DNA of 64,000 nt. It comes from Lutibacter sp. A80. GTDB lineage: Bacteria; Bacteroidota; Bacteroidia; Flavobacteriales; Flavobacteriaceae. Location: contig NZ_CP092480.1 in the NCBI RefSeq assembly GCF_022429645.1, positions 3,516,501-3,580,500 of the forward strand, written 5' to 3'. Below are positions 28,745 to 38,211 of the stretch, piece by piece; position 1 is the first letter of the stretch; the number at the start of each line of letters is the position of its first letter. The notes beneath the pieces are model-generated. The model had not been told where the DNA came from. It searched no databases and saw only the letters and a list, made by a program, of their open reading frames with translations. A program made the translations under genes and the position numbers.

Positions 28745-29980
28745 CTACCAAGACTTTCCATTTAAATATATTTTTTCAATTTGATGATTTCCAAAAGAAT
28801 ATGGTATAAATCCATATGAATTAATAGGTTTTGTAAGTATTAAATTAGCTTTTTTACCTACAGTAATTGACCCTACCTCTTTTTCTAATCCCATTGCATA
28901 AGCGCCATTAATTGTTGCTGCGTTTATTGCTTCTTCTGGAGTCATTTTCATTTTAATACAGGCGGTAGATACTACAAAATTCATATTTCCAGAAGGTGTT
29001 GAACCAGGATTGTAATCGGATGCCAAGGCTATTGGTAAGCCTGCATCTATCATTTTTCGTGCAGGCGTGTAGGGAATACTTAAAAAATAAGAACAACTTG
29101 GTAAAGCTACAGGCATTGTTTGGGTATTTTTTAAAATTTCTATATCATCATTGTGCATTATTTCTAAATGATCTACAGATAATGCATTGTAATTTACACC
29201 AGTTTTAATACCTCCAATGGCATTAAATTGATTTACATGAATTTTTGGAATAAGTCCATATTGTTTTCCCGCTTCAAGTATAAATGCAGTATCTTTAACT
29301 GAAAAGTAGCCAGTTTCACAGAAAATATCTATATAATCAGCTAGTTTTTCTTTTGCAATTGTTGGAAGTATTTCATCAACTAGCATTTGTAAATATGCTT
29401 GTTTCTTAGTCTTGTAAGTATCTGGAACTGCGTGTGCACCTAAAAAGGTTGCTTTTATAGGGATTGGATAGTGTTCTTTAAAACGCTTTATTACACGTAA
29501 CATTTTTAATTCTGCTTCAGCTGTTAAGCCGTAACCCGATTTAATTTCAATGGCTCCAGTGCCTAATTTAATCACTTCTTCTAAACGAATCTTACTTTGT
29601 TGGTATAATGCTTCTTCTGAAATTTCTTGTAATTTTTTTGACGAATTTAAAATTCCACCTCCTTTATTCGCAATTTCTTCATAAGATAATCCGTGTATTC
29701 TATCAACAAATTCTCCTTCTCTATTTCCAGCATAAACAATATGAGTATGCGAATCGCACCAAGATGGCAATATCATTTTTCCAGTGGCATCAATTGTTTT
29801 ATCAACCGAAATAGTTGGACAATCTATCATTTTGCCATAGTTGGAAATAATGCCATTTTCAACCAATAAAAAAGCATTTGTAATGGTTGGTAATTCTTTC
29901 ATTTCAGTTCCAGATAAAAATGAAACTGAATTATCTCTAACTTGTATTAACTCTTTTATGTTTTTGAATAAGGTACGCAT
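28745..29980 (-). CDS. hutI: Imidazolonepropionase
   Basis: 411 residues of the amidohydrolase fold. Metal-binding HxH lies in WCDSHTHIVYAGNREGEF, further metal/catalytic segments are FLGAHAVP, KIHVNQFNAIGG and DHLEIM, and the C-terminal LASDYNPGSTPSGNM is typical of HutI. The enzyme opens 4-imidazolone-5-propanoate to N-formimidoyl-glutamate, step three of histidine breakdown. It is the last gene of hutH-hutU-hutI on the minus strand, separated from hutU by a 341-base repeat-containing gap, so expression could differ from the upstream genes. Confidence 0.95.
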   Translation of the reverse strand: MRTLFKNIKELIQVRDNSVSFLSGTEMKELPTITNAFLLVENGIISNYGKMIDCPTISVDKTIDATGKMILPSWCDSHTHIVYAGNREGEFVDRIHGLSYEEIANKGGGILNSSKKLQEISEEALYQQSKIRLEEVIKLGTGAIEIKSGYGLTAEAELKMLRVIKRFKEHYPIPIKATFLGAHAVPDTYKTKKQAYLQMLVDEILPTIAKEKLADYIDIFCETGYFSVKDTAFILEAGKQYGLIPKIHVNQFNAIGGIKTGVNYNALSVDHLEIMHNDDIEILKNTQTMPVALPSCSYFLSIPYTPARKMIDAGLPIALASDYNPGSTPSGNMNFVVSTACIKMKMTPEEAINAATINGAYAMGLEKEVGSITVGKKANLILTKPINSYGFIPYSFGNHQIEKIYLNGKSW

Positions 29981-29998
29981 TAAATTAATTTTTGGTCT

Positions 29999-30031
29999 AA
30001 ACCTAACAGGTTTTAGAAACCTGTTAGGTTT
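29999..30031. repeat. Palindromic intergenic repeat between hutU and hutI
   Basis: Two perfect 15-bp arms (AAACCTAACAGGTTT and its complement) flank a TAG loop. The right arm plus TGTGTT recurs at 30191-30210. The remainder of the 29981-30321 gap carries degenerate copies of another repeat (CATTCCT ... ATGGAT ... TATGAC at about 30050-30118 and 30250-30292) and no plausible coding frame. Such units are common between flavobacterial genes. Inside the hut transcript they would form strong RNA hairpins. Confidence 0.8.
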
Positions 30032-30321
30032 GTGTTTATAATGTTCATTTTTTCATTCCTTTAAAAATAGAAATCCATCCCTGTAAAAGTGGATGTCTAT
30101 CTGCATAAGAATGATAATTTATATTAAAAATTAACCTCTAATGTATTTTTTTGTTTAAGAGTGTTAATTATATTTGATTCTATATGTTTTAAACCTGTTA
30201 GGTTTGTGTTGTTTAGCGCTAGCTTGTAACGAGTGCGTTTATTATTTTGTCATTCCTGTGAAAATGGATACCTGCCTGTGCAGATATGACAGTTGAGTTA
30301 AATAATTCAACAATAATTACA

Positions 30322-32334
30322 CTAAAATAAATCTCTCAAAATGTTGTCTTCAACTATATTTGGTATTGTTACTTTTAATTCTGGTCTTCGTTTCATTTCA
30401 CGTTTTATAGCAAATAAGGCTTCTTCATTTCGTGCCCAGCTTCTGCGTGCAATACCGTTATTTACATCATAAAATAACATGTTTTTTAGTTTTTTTTCTG
30501 CTTCTTTTGTTCCGTCTAGCAACATTCCAAAACCACCATTTATAACTTCTCCCCAGCCTACACCACCACCGTTGTGGATTGAAACCCAAGTAGCGCCTCT
30601 AAAGCTGTCTCCAATTACATTTTGAATTGCCATATCAGCGGTAAATTTACTACCATCGTATATATTACTGGTTTCTCTATATGGCGAGTCTGTACCGCTT
30701 ACATCATGATGATCTCTTCCTAAAACAACAGCACCAATTTCGCCATTTGCTATTGCATTGTTAAAGGCTTCAGCAATTTTAGCTCTTCCTTCGGCATCGG
30801 CATATAAAATTCTGGCTTGAGAACCAACTACTAATTTATTGGTTTTCGCATTTTTAATCCAGGTAATATTGTCTTGCATTTGTAATTGAATTTCCTTTGG
30901 AGAATTTTTCATGATTTCAGATAAAATACGCATAGCAATAGCGTCTGTTTTATCTAAATCTTCTGATTTTCCTGAAGTGCACACCCATCTAAAAGGTCCG
31001 AAACCATAATCAAAACACATAGGTCCTAAAATATCTTGTACATAAGAAGGGTATTTAAAATCGATATTATTTTCTGCAAATATATTTGCTCCGGCACGGG
31101 ATGCTTCTAATAAAAAAGCATTTCCATAATCGAAAAAATAAGTACCTTTTGCAGTATGTTTGTTAATTGCATCTGTTTGACGAACCAACGATTGTTGTAC
31201 ATACTTTTTAAATTTTTCTGGATTATTTTTAATTAGCTCATTGCTTTCTTCATAAGTTAATCCAACCGGGTAATAACCTCCAGACCAAGGATTGTGTAAT
31301 GAAGTTTGGTCGGATCCAACATGAATATATAGGTTTTCAGTATCAAAACGTTCCCAAACGTCAACAATATTTCCAATAAAGGCAATTGAAATAATTTCTT
31401 GTTTCTCTTGAGCTTCTTTTACCCGAACAACCAATTTATTTAGGTCATCAATCAATACATCTACCCAACCTTGTTCGTGTCTTTTTATAGCTGCATTTGC
31501 ATTTACTTCAGCACAAACGCTTATACAACCTGCAATATTTCCCGCTTTTGGTTGTGCGCCACTCATTCCTCCTAAACCAGAGGTTAAAAATATTTTTCCG
31601 GAAGGAGTTTCATTTGTCTTTAATATTTTTCTAAAGGCATTCATTAAGGTAATTGTGGTTCCGTGTACAATTCCTTGAGGGCCTATATACATAAACGAAC
31701 CTGCTGTCATTTGTCCGTATTGCGTAACACCTAGTGCATTGTATTTTTCCCAATCGTCTTGTTTTGAGTGGTTTGAAACCATCATTCCATTAGTAACTAC
31801 TACTCTTGGGGATTCTGTTGAAGAAGGAAATAAGCCCATTGGATGACCAGAATACATGTTTAATGTTTGTGTATCAGTCATTGTGGCTAAATACTGCATT
31901 GTAAGAAGGTATTGCGCCCAATTTTGAAAAACAGCACCATTTCCACCATAGGTAATTAATTCATTAGGGTGTTGTGCTACTACTGGATTTAAATTATTTT
32001 GAATCATTAACATAATACCTGCAGCTTGTTGCGATTTTGCAGGATATTCTGAAATTGGTCGCGCATACATTTTGTAACCTGGTTTAAAACGATGCATATA
32101 AATACGACCAAATGTTTTTAATTCTTCAGCAAATTCTACTGCCAATATGTTGTGCCATTTTTTTGGAAAATAGCGCAATGCATTTTTAATTGCTAATTTT
32201 TTTTCTTCAATAGAAAGAATGTCTTTTCGTTTTGGAGCAGGATTCCCATGTTTTGGGTAAGGTTTTTTTTCTGGCAATTCAGATGGGATTCCTTGTAAGA
32301 TTTCTGATTGGAACTCGGTATTTGTAGTTGTCAT
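30322..32334 (-). CDS. hutU: Urocanate hydratase
   Basis: 670 residues, the longer form usual in Bacteroidota. Family segments include YGGNGAVFQNWAQYLLTMQYL, SGHPMGLFPS, MTAGSFMYIGPQGIVHGTT, SGLGGMSGAQPKAG (NAD-binding), FGPFRWVCTSGKSEDL (with the conserved Cys) and HNGGGVGWGEVINGG. The enzyme adds water to urocanate to form imidazolonepropionate using NAD as electrophile. It lies 112 bases behind hutH and is co-oriented. Confidence 0.95.
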   Translation of the reverse strand: MTTTNTEFQSEILQGIPSELPEKKPYPKHGNPAPKRKDILSIEEKKLAIKNALRYFPKKWHNILAVEFAEELKTFGRIYMHRFKPGYKMYARPISEYPAKSQQAAGIMLMIQNNLNPVVAQHPNELITYGGNGAVFQNWAQYLLTMQYLATMTDTQTLNMYSGHPMGLFPSSTESPRVVVTNGMMVSNHSKQDDWEKYNALGVTQYGQMTAGSFMYIGPQGIVHGTTITLMNAFRKILKTNETPSGKIFLTSGLGGMSGAQPKAGNIAGCISVCAEVNANAAIKRHEQGWVDVLIDDLNKLVVRVKEAQEKQEIISIAFIGNIVDVWERFDTENLYIHVGSDQTSLHNPWSGGYYPVGLTYEESNELIKNNPEKFKKYVQQSLVRQTDAINKHTAKGTYFFDYGNAFLLEASRAGANIFAENNIDFKYPSYVQDILGPMCFDYGFGPFRWVCTSGKSEDLDKTDAIAMRILSEIMKNSPKEIQLQMQDNITWIKNAKTNKLVVGSQARILYADAEGRAKIAEAFNNAIANGEIGAVVLGRDHHDVSGTDSPYRETSNIYDGSKFTADMAIQNVIGDSFRGATWVSIHNGGGVGWGEVINGGFGMLLDGTKEAEKKLKNMLFYDVNNGIARRSWARNEEALFAIKREMKRRPELKVTIPNIVEDNILRDLF

Positions 32335-32446
32335 ATTATACGTTTTAATTGCCTTATAGGTTCTAAATTTTAATTTTCACAAGTTTTTTATTTAGCGCTT
32401 TTTATGTCTGAATTGATTTTGAATTTAGTTAGAGTGCTAAACTTTT

Positions 32447-33994
32447 TTAATACGTTTCAAACTCAGTATCAAACTCGCTATACGAATGATTTATTTCTGA
32501 TGTAATTTCTAACAGTTTATTAGATTTTAGAATGTTAATAGCTTTTTCAATATCCTTAGCAAACACACGATCTTCGGTTGTATGTTCTATATTAGAGCGA
32601 ATAAGTTGGTGGACTTTATCTAATATTTTACTAGAATGTAACGGTTTTCTAAAATCAAAGGCTTGTGCAGCACATAGCATTTCAATTGCTAGTATTTTTT
32701 CTAAATTATTGAGTACTCTTAAGGCTTTTCTTCCAGAAATAGATCCCATACTTACATGGTCTTCTTGTCCTAATGATGTTGGTATACTATCGGCACTTGC
32801 TGGGAAACACAAGCCTTTGTTTTCACTTACTAAGGCAGCTGTTGTGTATTGTAAAATCATAAATCCAGAATTTAACCCCGAATCTTTTATTAATAAACGC
32901 GGTGTACCATCATATTTTCCTCCTAAAGACAAATAGGTTCTTCTGTCTGAAATACTTCCTAACTCAGCAGCAGCTAAGCAGGCATAATCTAACGGCATTG
33001 CTAGAGGTTGTCCGTGAAAACTTCCACCGCTAATAATTAAATCTTCTGAAATTATAACAGGATTGTCGGTAACCGAGTTCAGTTCTGTTTCAACAACTTC
33101 TTTTAAATGTAACCAAGCATTTCTAGAACTTCCATGTACTTGAGGAATACAGCGCATAGAATAAGGATCTTGAACTTTTCCACAATTTTTATGTGAATTT
33201 CCAATTTCAGAATCTCTTAAAAAAGAGCGCATTCTTGCTGCTACATGAATATTTCCTTTATAAGGTCTTGTTTGGTGTAATTCTTTGTAAAAAGGTGTTT
33301 GAGAACCCATTAAACCTTCAATCATTAAACTGCCTATTAAATCGGCATGCGATAAACACTTGTATAATTTATCGACTACAAAAACAGCATGAGATAGTAT
33401 AAATTGTGTGCCATTTATTAAGGCTAAACCAGCTTTTGGATGTAAATTAATTGGTTTTAAATTAAATTTCTTTAAAACAACGGATGTATCTAAAAGGTCA
33501 TTTTTATAATATACTTTTCCTTCTCCAATTAACGGTAAAAACAAATGTGCTAACGGACATAAATCTCCCGATGCTCCAACAGAACCTTGTTCAGGTACCA
33601 TAGGAATTACATCATTTTCGATATGCCATAAAATACGATTTAATACGGTTGAAGATATTCCTGAATAGCCTTGAGAAAGCGAGTGTACTTTTAAAATTAA
33701 CATTAATTTTGCTAAATCTATTGCTATTGGTTTTCCAACGCCAACAGCATGGCTTAGTAATATTTTACGTTGTAGCTCGCTGGTTTTATCTTTTGAAATT
33801 CGGGTGTCACATAAAGGTCCAAAGCCTGTATTTATACCATATACAGCTTTGTCTTTTTGAGAAGTTTTTAAAACAATATTATGACAATTTTCAATTTTTG
33901 TCAAAGCTTTATTTGTCAATGTAGCTTTAAGTTCGCCATTTAAAATTTGTAGCGCTTTTCCAACTGTAAGTACATCTATTCCGTAGTTAAACAT
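32447..33994 (-). CDS. hutH: Histidine ammonia-lyase
   Basis: The Ala-Ser-Gly triad that forms the MIO cofactor is present in GSVGASGDLCPLAHL, together with YGINTGFGPL, NGTQF, QDPYSMRCIPQVHGSSR and SADSIPTSLGQEDHVSMG, all characteristic of HutH. The enzyme removes ammonia from histidine to give urocanate. The frame is open further upstream to a TTG at 34048, but a good promoter (-7 TAAATTTG on the minus strand at 34018-34025) lies inside that extension. I therefore place the start at ATG 33994, giving 515 residues beginning MFNYGIDVLTV, a normal family length. First gene of the hut operon. Confidence 0.94.
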   Translation of the reverse strand: MFNYGIDVLTVGKALQILNGELKATLTNKALTKIENCHNIVLKTSQKDKAVYGINTGFGPLCDTRISKDKTSELQRKILLSHAVGVGKPIAIDLAKLMLILKVHSLSQGYSGISSTVLNRILWHIENDVIPMVPEQGSVGASGDLCPLAHLFLPLIGEGKVYYKNDLLDTSVVLKKFNLKPINLHPKAGLALINGTQFILSHAVFVVDKLYKCLSHADLIGSLMIEGLMGSQTPFYKELHQTRPYKGNIHVAARMRSFLRDSEIGNSHKNCGKVQDPYSMRCIPQVHGSSRNAWLHLKEVVETELNSVTDNPVIISEDLIISGGSFHGQPLAMPLDYACLAAAELGSISDRRTYLSLGGKYDGTPRLLIKDSGLNSGFMILQYTTAALVSENKGLCFPASADSIPTSLGQEDHVSMGSISGRKALRVLNNLEKILAIEMLCAAQAFDFRKPLHSSKILDKVHQLIRSNIEHTTEDRVFAKDIEKAINILKSNKLLEITSEINHSYSEFDTEFETY

Positions 33995-34017
33995 ATCGAT
34001 TAAAGGTTTTATATTCA

Positions 34018-34062
34018 CAAATTTACCATTATATTTGATGCCTAACAATACTATTGTTGTAT
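34018..34062 (-). promoter_or_regulatory. hutH promoter with LysR-type activator box
   Basis: On the minus strand a TTG (-33, at 34046-34048) is followed after 20 bases by TAAATTTG (-7, at 34018-34025), a near-ideal Bacteroidota promoter; the hutH ATG is 23 bases further on. Just upstream, at 34048-34062, is ATAC-N7-GTAT, a perfect T-N11-A dyad of the kind bound by LysR-type regulators. Its position abutting the -33 element is right for activation of hutH. The regulator's own start is 14 bases away on the other side, so the same site could repress lysR. Confidence 0.75.
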
Positions 34063-34075
34063 ATAATTAATAACT

Positions 34076-34954
34076 ATGAGTTATCAAATAGAAATACGTC
34101 ATCTTAATTATTTTTTAGCAGTAGCAGAAGAATTGCACTTTAGAAGAGCGGCAGATAAGTTGTTTATTTCTCAGCCAGGATTAAGCAGGCAAATTAAACA
34201 ATTAGAAGCAGATTTAGGGGTTGCTTTATTTGAAAGGAATAATAGAAATGTAACTTTAACCAAAGCAGGGGAGTACCTTCAAAAGGAAGTAAGTAAACAT
34301 TTGAAAGTATTAGATACTATTTTAAATACTACAAAAAGGATACATGAGGGTGTAGATGGCAATTTAAATTTTGGATATGTGGGTTCTGCAATGCAACATA
34401 TTATTCCAAATTTATTGGTTAAAATTAGAAATGAATGTCCGAATATTCATTTTAATTTAAAGGAAATGGACAATCAAAAACAGTTAGATAATTTGCAAAC
34501 CCAAGAAATTGATATTGGCTTTGTAAGGCTAGAACGTGTTCCAAACGATATAGAAATTACGCCAATTGAAGAAGATACTTTTTCGTTAGTTTTACCTGCA
34601 AATCATACTTTGAATTCAGGAAATTTTACAGATTTATCTCAATTAAGAGATGAAGCATTTATTATGTTCGACCCTTCTTATAGTTCTAATTATTATCAAA
34701 AAATAATGCAAATTTTTGACTATTGTGGTTTTACTCCAATAGTTTCACACAGAACTATACATGCTTCTTCAATTTATAAATTGGTAGAGCATAATTTTGG
34801 AATCTCAATTGTACCGAGTTCATTACAAATTGGAAACACTACAAATGTTAAATTTATTGAATTAAAAAAAATTCCGCAACGTACAAATTTATCTGCTGTG
34901 TGGAGCAAAAATAATAGCAATCCTGTTTTAGCTAAAATTTTAGAATTTATTTAA
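34076..34954 (+). CDS. LysR family transcriptional regulator, divergent from hut operon
   Basis: 292 residues. The N-terminal winged helix-turn-helix is complete (HLNYFLAVAEELHFRRAADKLF, SQPGLSRQIKQLEADLGVALFER). The effector domain has GNLNFGYVGSAMQHIIPNL, a QEIDIGFVR strand and PIEEDTFSLVLPANHTL. Divergent placement with an 81-base shared promoter region points to control of hutHUI, with urocanate or histidine as plausible inducer. This differs from the HutC (GntR-type) repressor or HutP of better-studied bacteria. The regulatory role is inferred from arrangement. Confidence 0.92.
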   Translation: MSYQIEIRHLNYFLAVAEELHFRRAADKLFISQPGLSRQIKQLEADLGVALFERNNRNVTLTKAGEYLQKEVSKHLKVLDTILNTTKRIHEGVDGNLNFGYVGSAMQHIIPNLLVKIRNECPNIHFNLKEMDNQKQLDNLQTQEIDIGFVRLERVPNDIEITPIEEDTFSLVLPANHTLNSGNFTDLSQLRDEAFIMFDPSYSSNYYQKIMQIFDYCGFTPIVSHRTIHASSIYKLVEHNFGISIVPSSLQIGNTTNVKFIELKKIPQRTNLSAVWSKNNSNPVLAKILEFI

Positions 34955-35189
34955 AAAAATGTATTTTAAAAGTTAATTGATTAAATAAATGTACTTTTAA
35001 CGTTTATTTATTTTATAGAGAAAAAATAAGACTAAGTTGGTGGTACAAAAAAATACAAAATACTCCAATATAAGCTGGTTATAAATTTAAATTTTCTTAT
35101 TTTTAACCTTTTGTAAAAAGTCATATTTATAACCCTATTTTAAAGTTATTTATCTGATAATAAATTTTTTAAGTTTAAAGACCTTCTAC

Positions 35190-37394
35190 ATGTTAAAACA
35201 ATTCTTGTTACTAATGCACAAACAATTGATTTATTTACTTCTAATATTAGCTGTTTATGGGTGCAATACTAATGAAAAATACAGTGCAGTAACAACACCT
35301 ACCGAAGCTTCCACATTTGTAGGTTCAATTAGTTGTAAAGAATGTCATCAACAAGAATACGATAGTTGGGAAGGTTCTCATCACGATCAAGCAATGAAAT
35401 TTGCGGGGGAACATGCAATTTTAGGGGATTTTGATAATGCCATTTTTACACATAAAAACGTAAAAAGTACTTTTTTTAAAAAAGATGGAGATTATTATGT
35501 AAATACAGAAGGTTCAGATGGAACATACCGTGATTATAAAATAATTTACACTTTTGGGGTTACTCCTTTACAACAATACATTGTAAAGTTAGAAAATGGA
35601 AAATTTCATTGTTTAATTACAGCTTGGGATTCCGTAGAAAATAAATGGTATCATTTACAGCCAGATTTAGATATTGCCAATGAAGAATGGATGCATTGGA
35701 CTGGTGGTTCTATGAACTGGAATAATATGTGTGCAGATTGTCACTCAACAAATGTTCATAAAAATTATGAAAGTGAAACAGATACTTATACTACTAGTTT
35801 TAGTGAAATAAATGTAAGTTGTGAAGCTTGCCACGGACCATCTAGTTCACATGTTGAGTTTTACGAAAAAGAACTAACAGGAACTCCTCCAAAAATGCAT
35901 ATGGGTACCGGTTTAAGTTCTGAAGATTTAGTGCAACAATGTGCTCGTTGTCATTCTAGAAGATCTCAATTTACAGATTATTATAATTATGAAGGTCATT
36001 TTTTAGATCATTATAACCCACAGCTATTAACAGATCCAACTTATTTTGTTGATGGGCAAATTAGAGATGAAGATTATGTGTATGCATCTTTTATGCAAAG
36101 TAAAATGTATTCTGAAGGAATTTCGTGTAGAGATTGTCACGATGTACATTCTATGGAGTTAAAAATACAAGGAAATAACCTTTGTTTAACCTGCCATGTT
36201 CCTAGTTATAATACTCCAGAGCATCATTATCACGAAGTAAATACAGAAGCATCGCAATGTATAAATTGTCATATGACTGGTAGAATTTATATGGGAAATG
36301 ATTTTAGAAGAGATCATAGTTTTAGAAACCCAAGACCAGATCAAACAGAAAAATACGGAACACCAAATGCTTGTAATTCTTGCCATACAGATAAAAGTGC
36401 AAAATGGGCAGCAGATTTTATAAGAGAAAAATATGGCGAAGAACGTGCAGATCATTTTTCAGATCATCTTTTAGAAGGTTTTCATAACAATAAAGAAGGG
36501 TATGAAACATTATTTAGCAATACAAATTATCCTGAAATTGCAAGAGCAACAGCTATAAATCAATATATGACACATCAAGTGACGCGCGAAGATGTAAATA
36601 AGTTGCTTAAGTATTTAAAAGATTCTTCTGCATTGGTTAGAAACGAAACAGTAAAAGCATTAGAAACAACTAGAAGTCCTGAGTTTTCAAGTAATATAGC
36701 GCCTTTATTAAACGATTCTATACGTTTGGTGCGAATTTCTGCAGCAAGGTATTTTAATTTACTTGGTATAGATAGGTTAGAAGATGTAGCTTATAAAAAT
36801 GCAACAAAAGAATATTTAAAAGACTTAAATTATAATTTAGATTTTGCCTCTGGAAATCATCAAAAAGCAATTTACTATCAATCTAAAAATAATACCGAAG
36901 ATGCTATAAAACATTATGAAAGAGCTATTGAAATAGATAATTATTTTAATATGTCTAGAATGAATTTAGCATTAATTTACTACCAAATTGGTAGAGTTAA
37001 AGAAAGTGAAGCTCTTTATTTAAAAGTAGTAGAACAAGAACCAGAATTTAGTTCGTCGTATTATATGCTAGGCTTGTTATATAATGAAACCGGAGATACC
37101 GATAAATCTATGGAATATTTAGAGCTAGCAGCTAAAAAAGAACCTAGAAATTCAAGTGTATTTTATAATTATGCATTAATGCTTCAAAAGGCAGGAGATA
37201 ATAAAAAATCTTTAGAAATTATTAATTCTGGATTGGAATTTTTTCCAAATACAGAAAGATTGTTATACGTTAAATTGTTAGGTGAATTAAATTTAGAGCA
37301 AAATTCCAAAGCTAAAGCTACTTGTTTAGAGTTATTAAAAATAGCACCGGATAATACAGATTATGCAAATATTTTAAAAAGTTTAGAGCAGTAA
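35190..37394 (+). CDS. Eight-haem cytochrome c lipoprotein with HEAT-like and TPR repeats
   Basis: 734 residues with a lipoprotein signal (lipobox AVYGC; the Cys is residue 25 from this start or 17 from the ATG at 35214). Eight CxxCH haem-binding motifs occur: CKECH, CADCH, CEACH, CARCH, CRDCH, CLTCH, CINCH and CNSCH, spread over residues about 48-400. This resembles the cytochrome c554 / doubled-CxxCH families. After about 430 come HEAT-like repeats (VRNETVKALETTRS, VRISAARYFNLLG), then TPR repeats from about 565 to the end (AIKHYERAIEIDNYFNMSRM, AEALYLKVVEQEPEF-like, SMEYLELAAKKEP). Likely a periplasmic or outer-membrane electron-transfer or redox protein with a protein-binding tail. Substrate unknown. 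Confidence 0.88.
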   Translation: MLKQFLLLMHKQLIYLLLILAVYGCNTNEKYSAVTTPTEASTFVGSISCKECHQQEYDSWEGSHHDQAMKFAGEHAILGDFDNAIFTHKNVKSTFFKKDGDYYVNTEGSDGTYRDYKIIYTFGVTPLQQYIVKLENGKFHCLITAWDSVENKWYHLQPDLDIANEEWMHWTGGSMNWNNMCADCHSTNVHKNYESETDTYTTSFSEINVSCEACHGPSSSHVEFYEKELTGTPPKMHMGTGLSSEDLVQQCARCHSRRSQFTDYYNYEGHFLDHYNPQLLTDPTYFVDGQIRDEDYVYASFMQSKMYSEGISCRDCHDVHSMELKIQGNNLCLTCHVPSYNTPEHHYHEVNTEASQCINCHMTGRIYMGNDFRRDHSFRNPRPDQTEKYGTPNACNSCHTDKSAKWAADFIREKYGEERADHFSDHLLEGFHNNKEGYETLFSNTNYPEIARATAINQYMTHQVTREDVNKLLKYLKDSSALVRNETVKALETTRSPEFSSNIAPLLNDSIRLVRISAARYFNLLGIDRLEDVAYKNATKEYLKDLNYNLDFASGNHQKAIYYQSKNNTEDAIKHYERAIEIDNYFNMSRMNLALIYYQIGRVKESEALYLKVVEQEPEFSSSYYMLGLLYNETGDTDKSMEYLELAAKKEPRNSSVFYNYALMLQKAGDNKKSLEIINSGLEFFPNTERLLYVKLLGELNLEQNSKAKATCLELLKIAPDNTDYANILKSLEQ

Positions 37395-37459
37395 ATTAGC
37401 GGGTATTTTAAACGTATTTTCAGAATTTAGTAGCTTGTTTTATAAAAACCATATTTAAT

Positions 37460-38176
37460 ATGTCTAATAAACCATTTCAATTTAAGCAGTTTTCTATTCA
37501 ACAAGATAAAACAGCAATGAAGGTTGGAACAGACGGTGTTTTGTTAGGTGCTTGGGTAACTGTAGATGCTAGTACTTTTAGTATTTTAGATATTGGAGCA
37601 GGAACCGGATTAATTGCCTTAATGCTAGCTCAAAAAAGCAATGCAGAATTAATTGATGCAGTGGAGTTAAATACAGATGCTTATGAGCAAACTGTTGCTA
37701 ATTTTGAAGAGAGTGATTGGGGAGATCGTCTATTTTGTTACCATGCATCACTACAAGAATTTGCAGAAGAAATTGAAGATACATACGATTTAATAGTTTC
37801 TAACCCGCCGTTTTATACCTCAACGTATAAAGAGCTAGAAAGTGAAAGAGCAATGGCGAGGCATACAGCAACATTAAGCTATAGAGAATTGTTGCAAGGT
37901 GTTTCTAAATTACTATCAAAAAACGGAAGTTGTGCATTTATAATTCCTTTTAATGAGGAAGCTAATTTTGTTAAAATTGCTGCTGAATTTAAGTTGTTTC
38001 CAAACCGAATTACCCAGGTAAAAGGAACTGAAACCTCAAAAATAAAACGCAGTTTATTACAATTTTCTTTTGAAGAAAAAGCTATTGAAAAAAATGAGTT
38101 AATTATTGAAATTGAACGCCATAAATATACCGACGATTATATAAAACTAGTGCAAGATTTTTATTTAAAAATGTAG
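37460..38176 (+). CDS. trmN6: tRNA1(Val) (adenine-N6)-methyltransferase, YfiC/TrmN6 family
   Basis: 238 residues of a class I SAM-dependent methyltransferase. KVGTDGVLLGAW precedes motif I ILDIGAGTGLIALMLAQ (residues about 48-64), and the catalytic motif IV is IVSNPPFYTS (about 112-121), the N-P-P-F/Y type of N6-adenine methyltransferases. The early FQFKQFSIQQDKTAMKVGTDG is diagnostic for the YfiC/TrmN6 group, which methylates A37 of tRNA-Val. It is 65 bases behind the cytochrome gene and may be separately expressed. Confidence 0.9.
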   Translation: MSNKPFQFKQFSIQQDKTAMKVGTDGVLLGAWVTVDASTFSILDIGAGTGLIALMLAQKSNAELIDAVELNTDAYEQTVANFEESDWGDRLFCYHASLQEFAEEIEDTYDLIVSNPPFYTSTYKELESERAMARHTATLSYRELLQGVSKLLSKNGSCAFIIPFNEEANFVKIAAEFKLFPNRITQVKGTETSKIKRSLLQFSFEEKAIEKNELIIEIERHKYTDDYIKLVQDFYLKM

Positions 38177-38211
38177 TTTTTTTATTAAAAACCCTACTAT
38201 TATAAACAGTT

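Noticed and set aside
32532-32936. Plus-strand open frame of 134 codons inside hutH
   Set aside because: Exact antisense of a conserved enzyme region; arises from codon bias in an AT-rich gene.
33995-34048. TTG start for hutH at 34048 adding 18 residues
   Set aside because: The TTG coincides with the -33 element and a perfect -7 box lies between it and the ATG at 33994, so the extension would be untranscribed.
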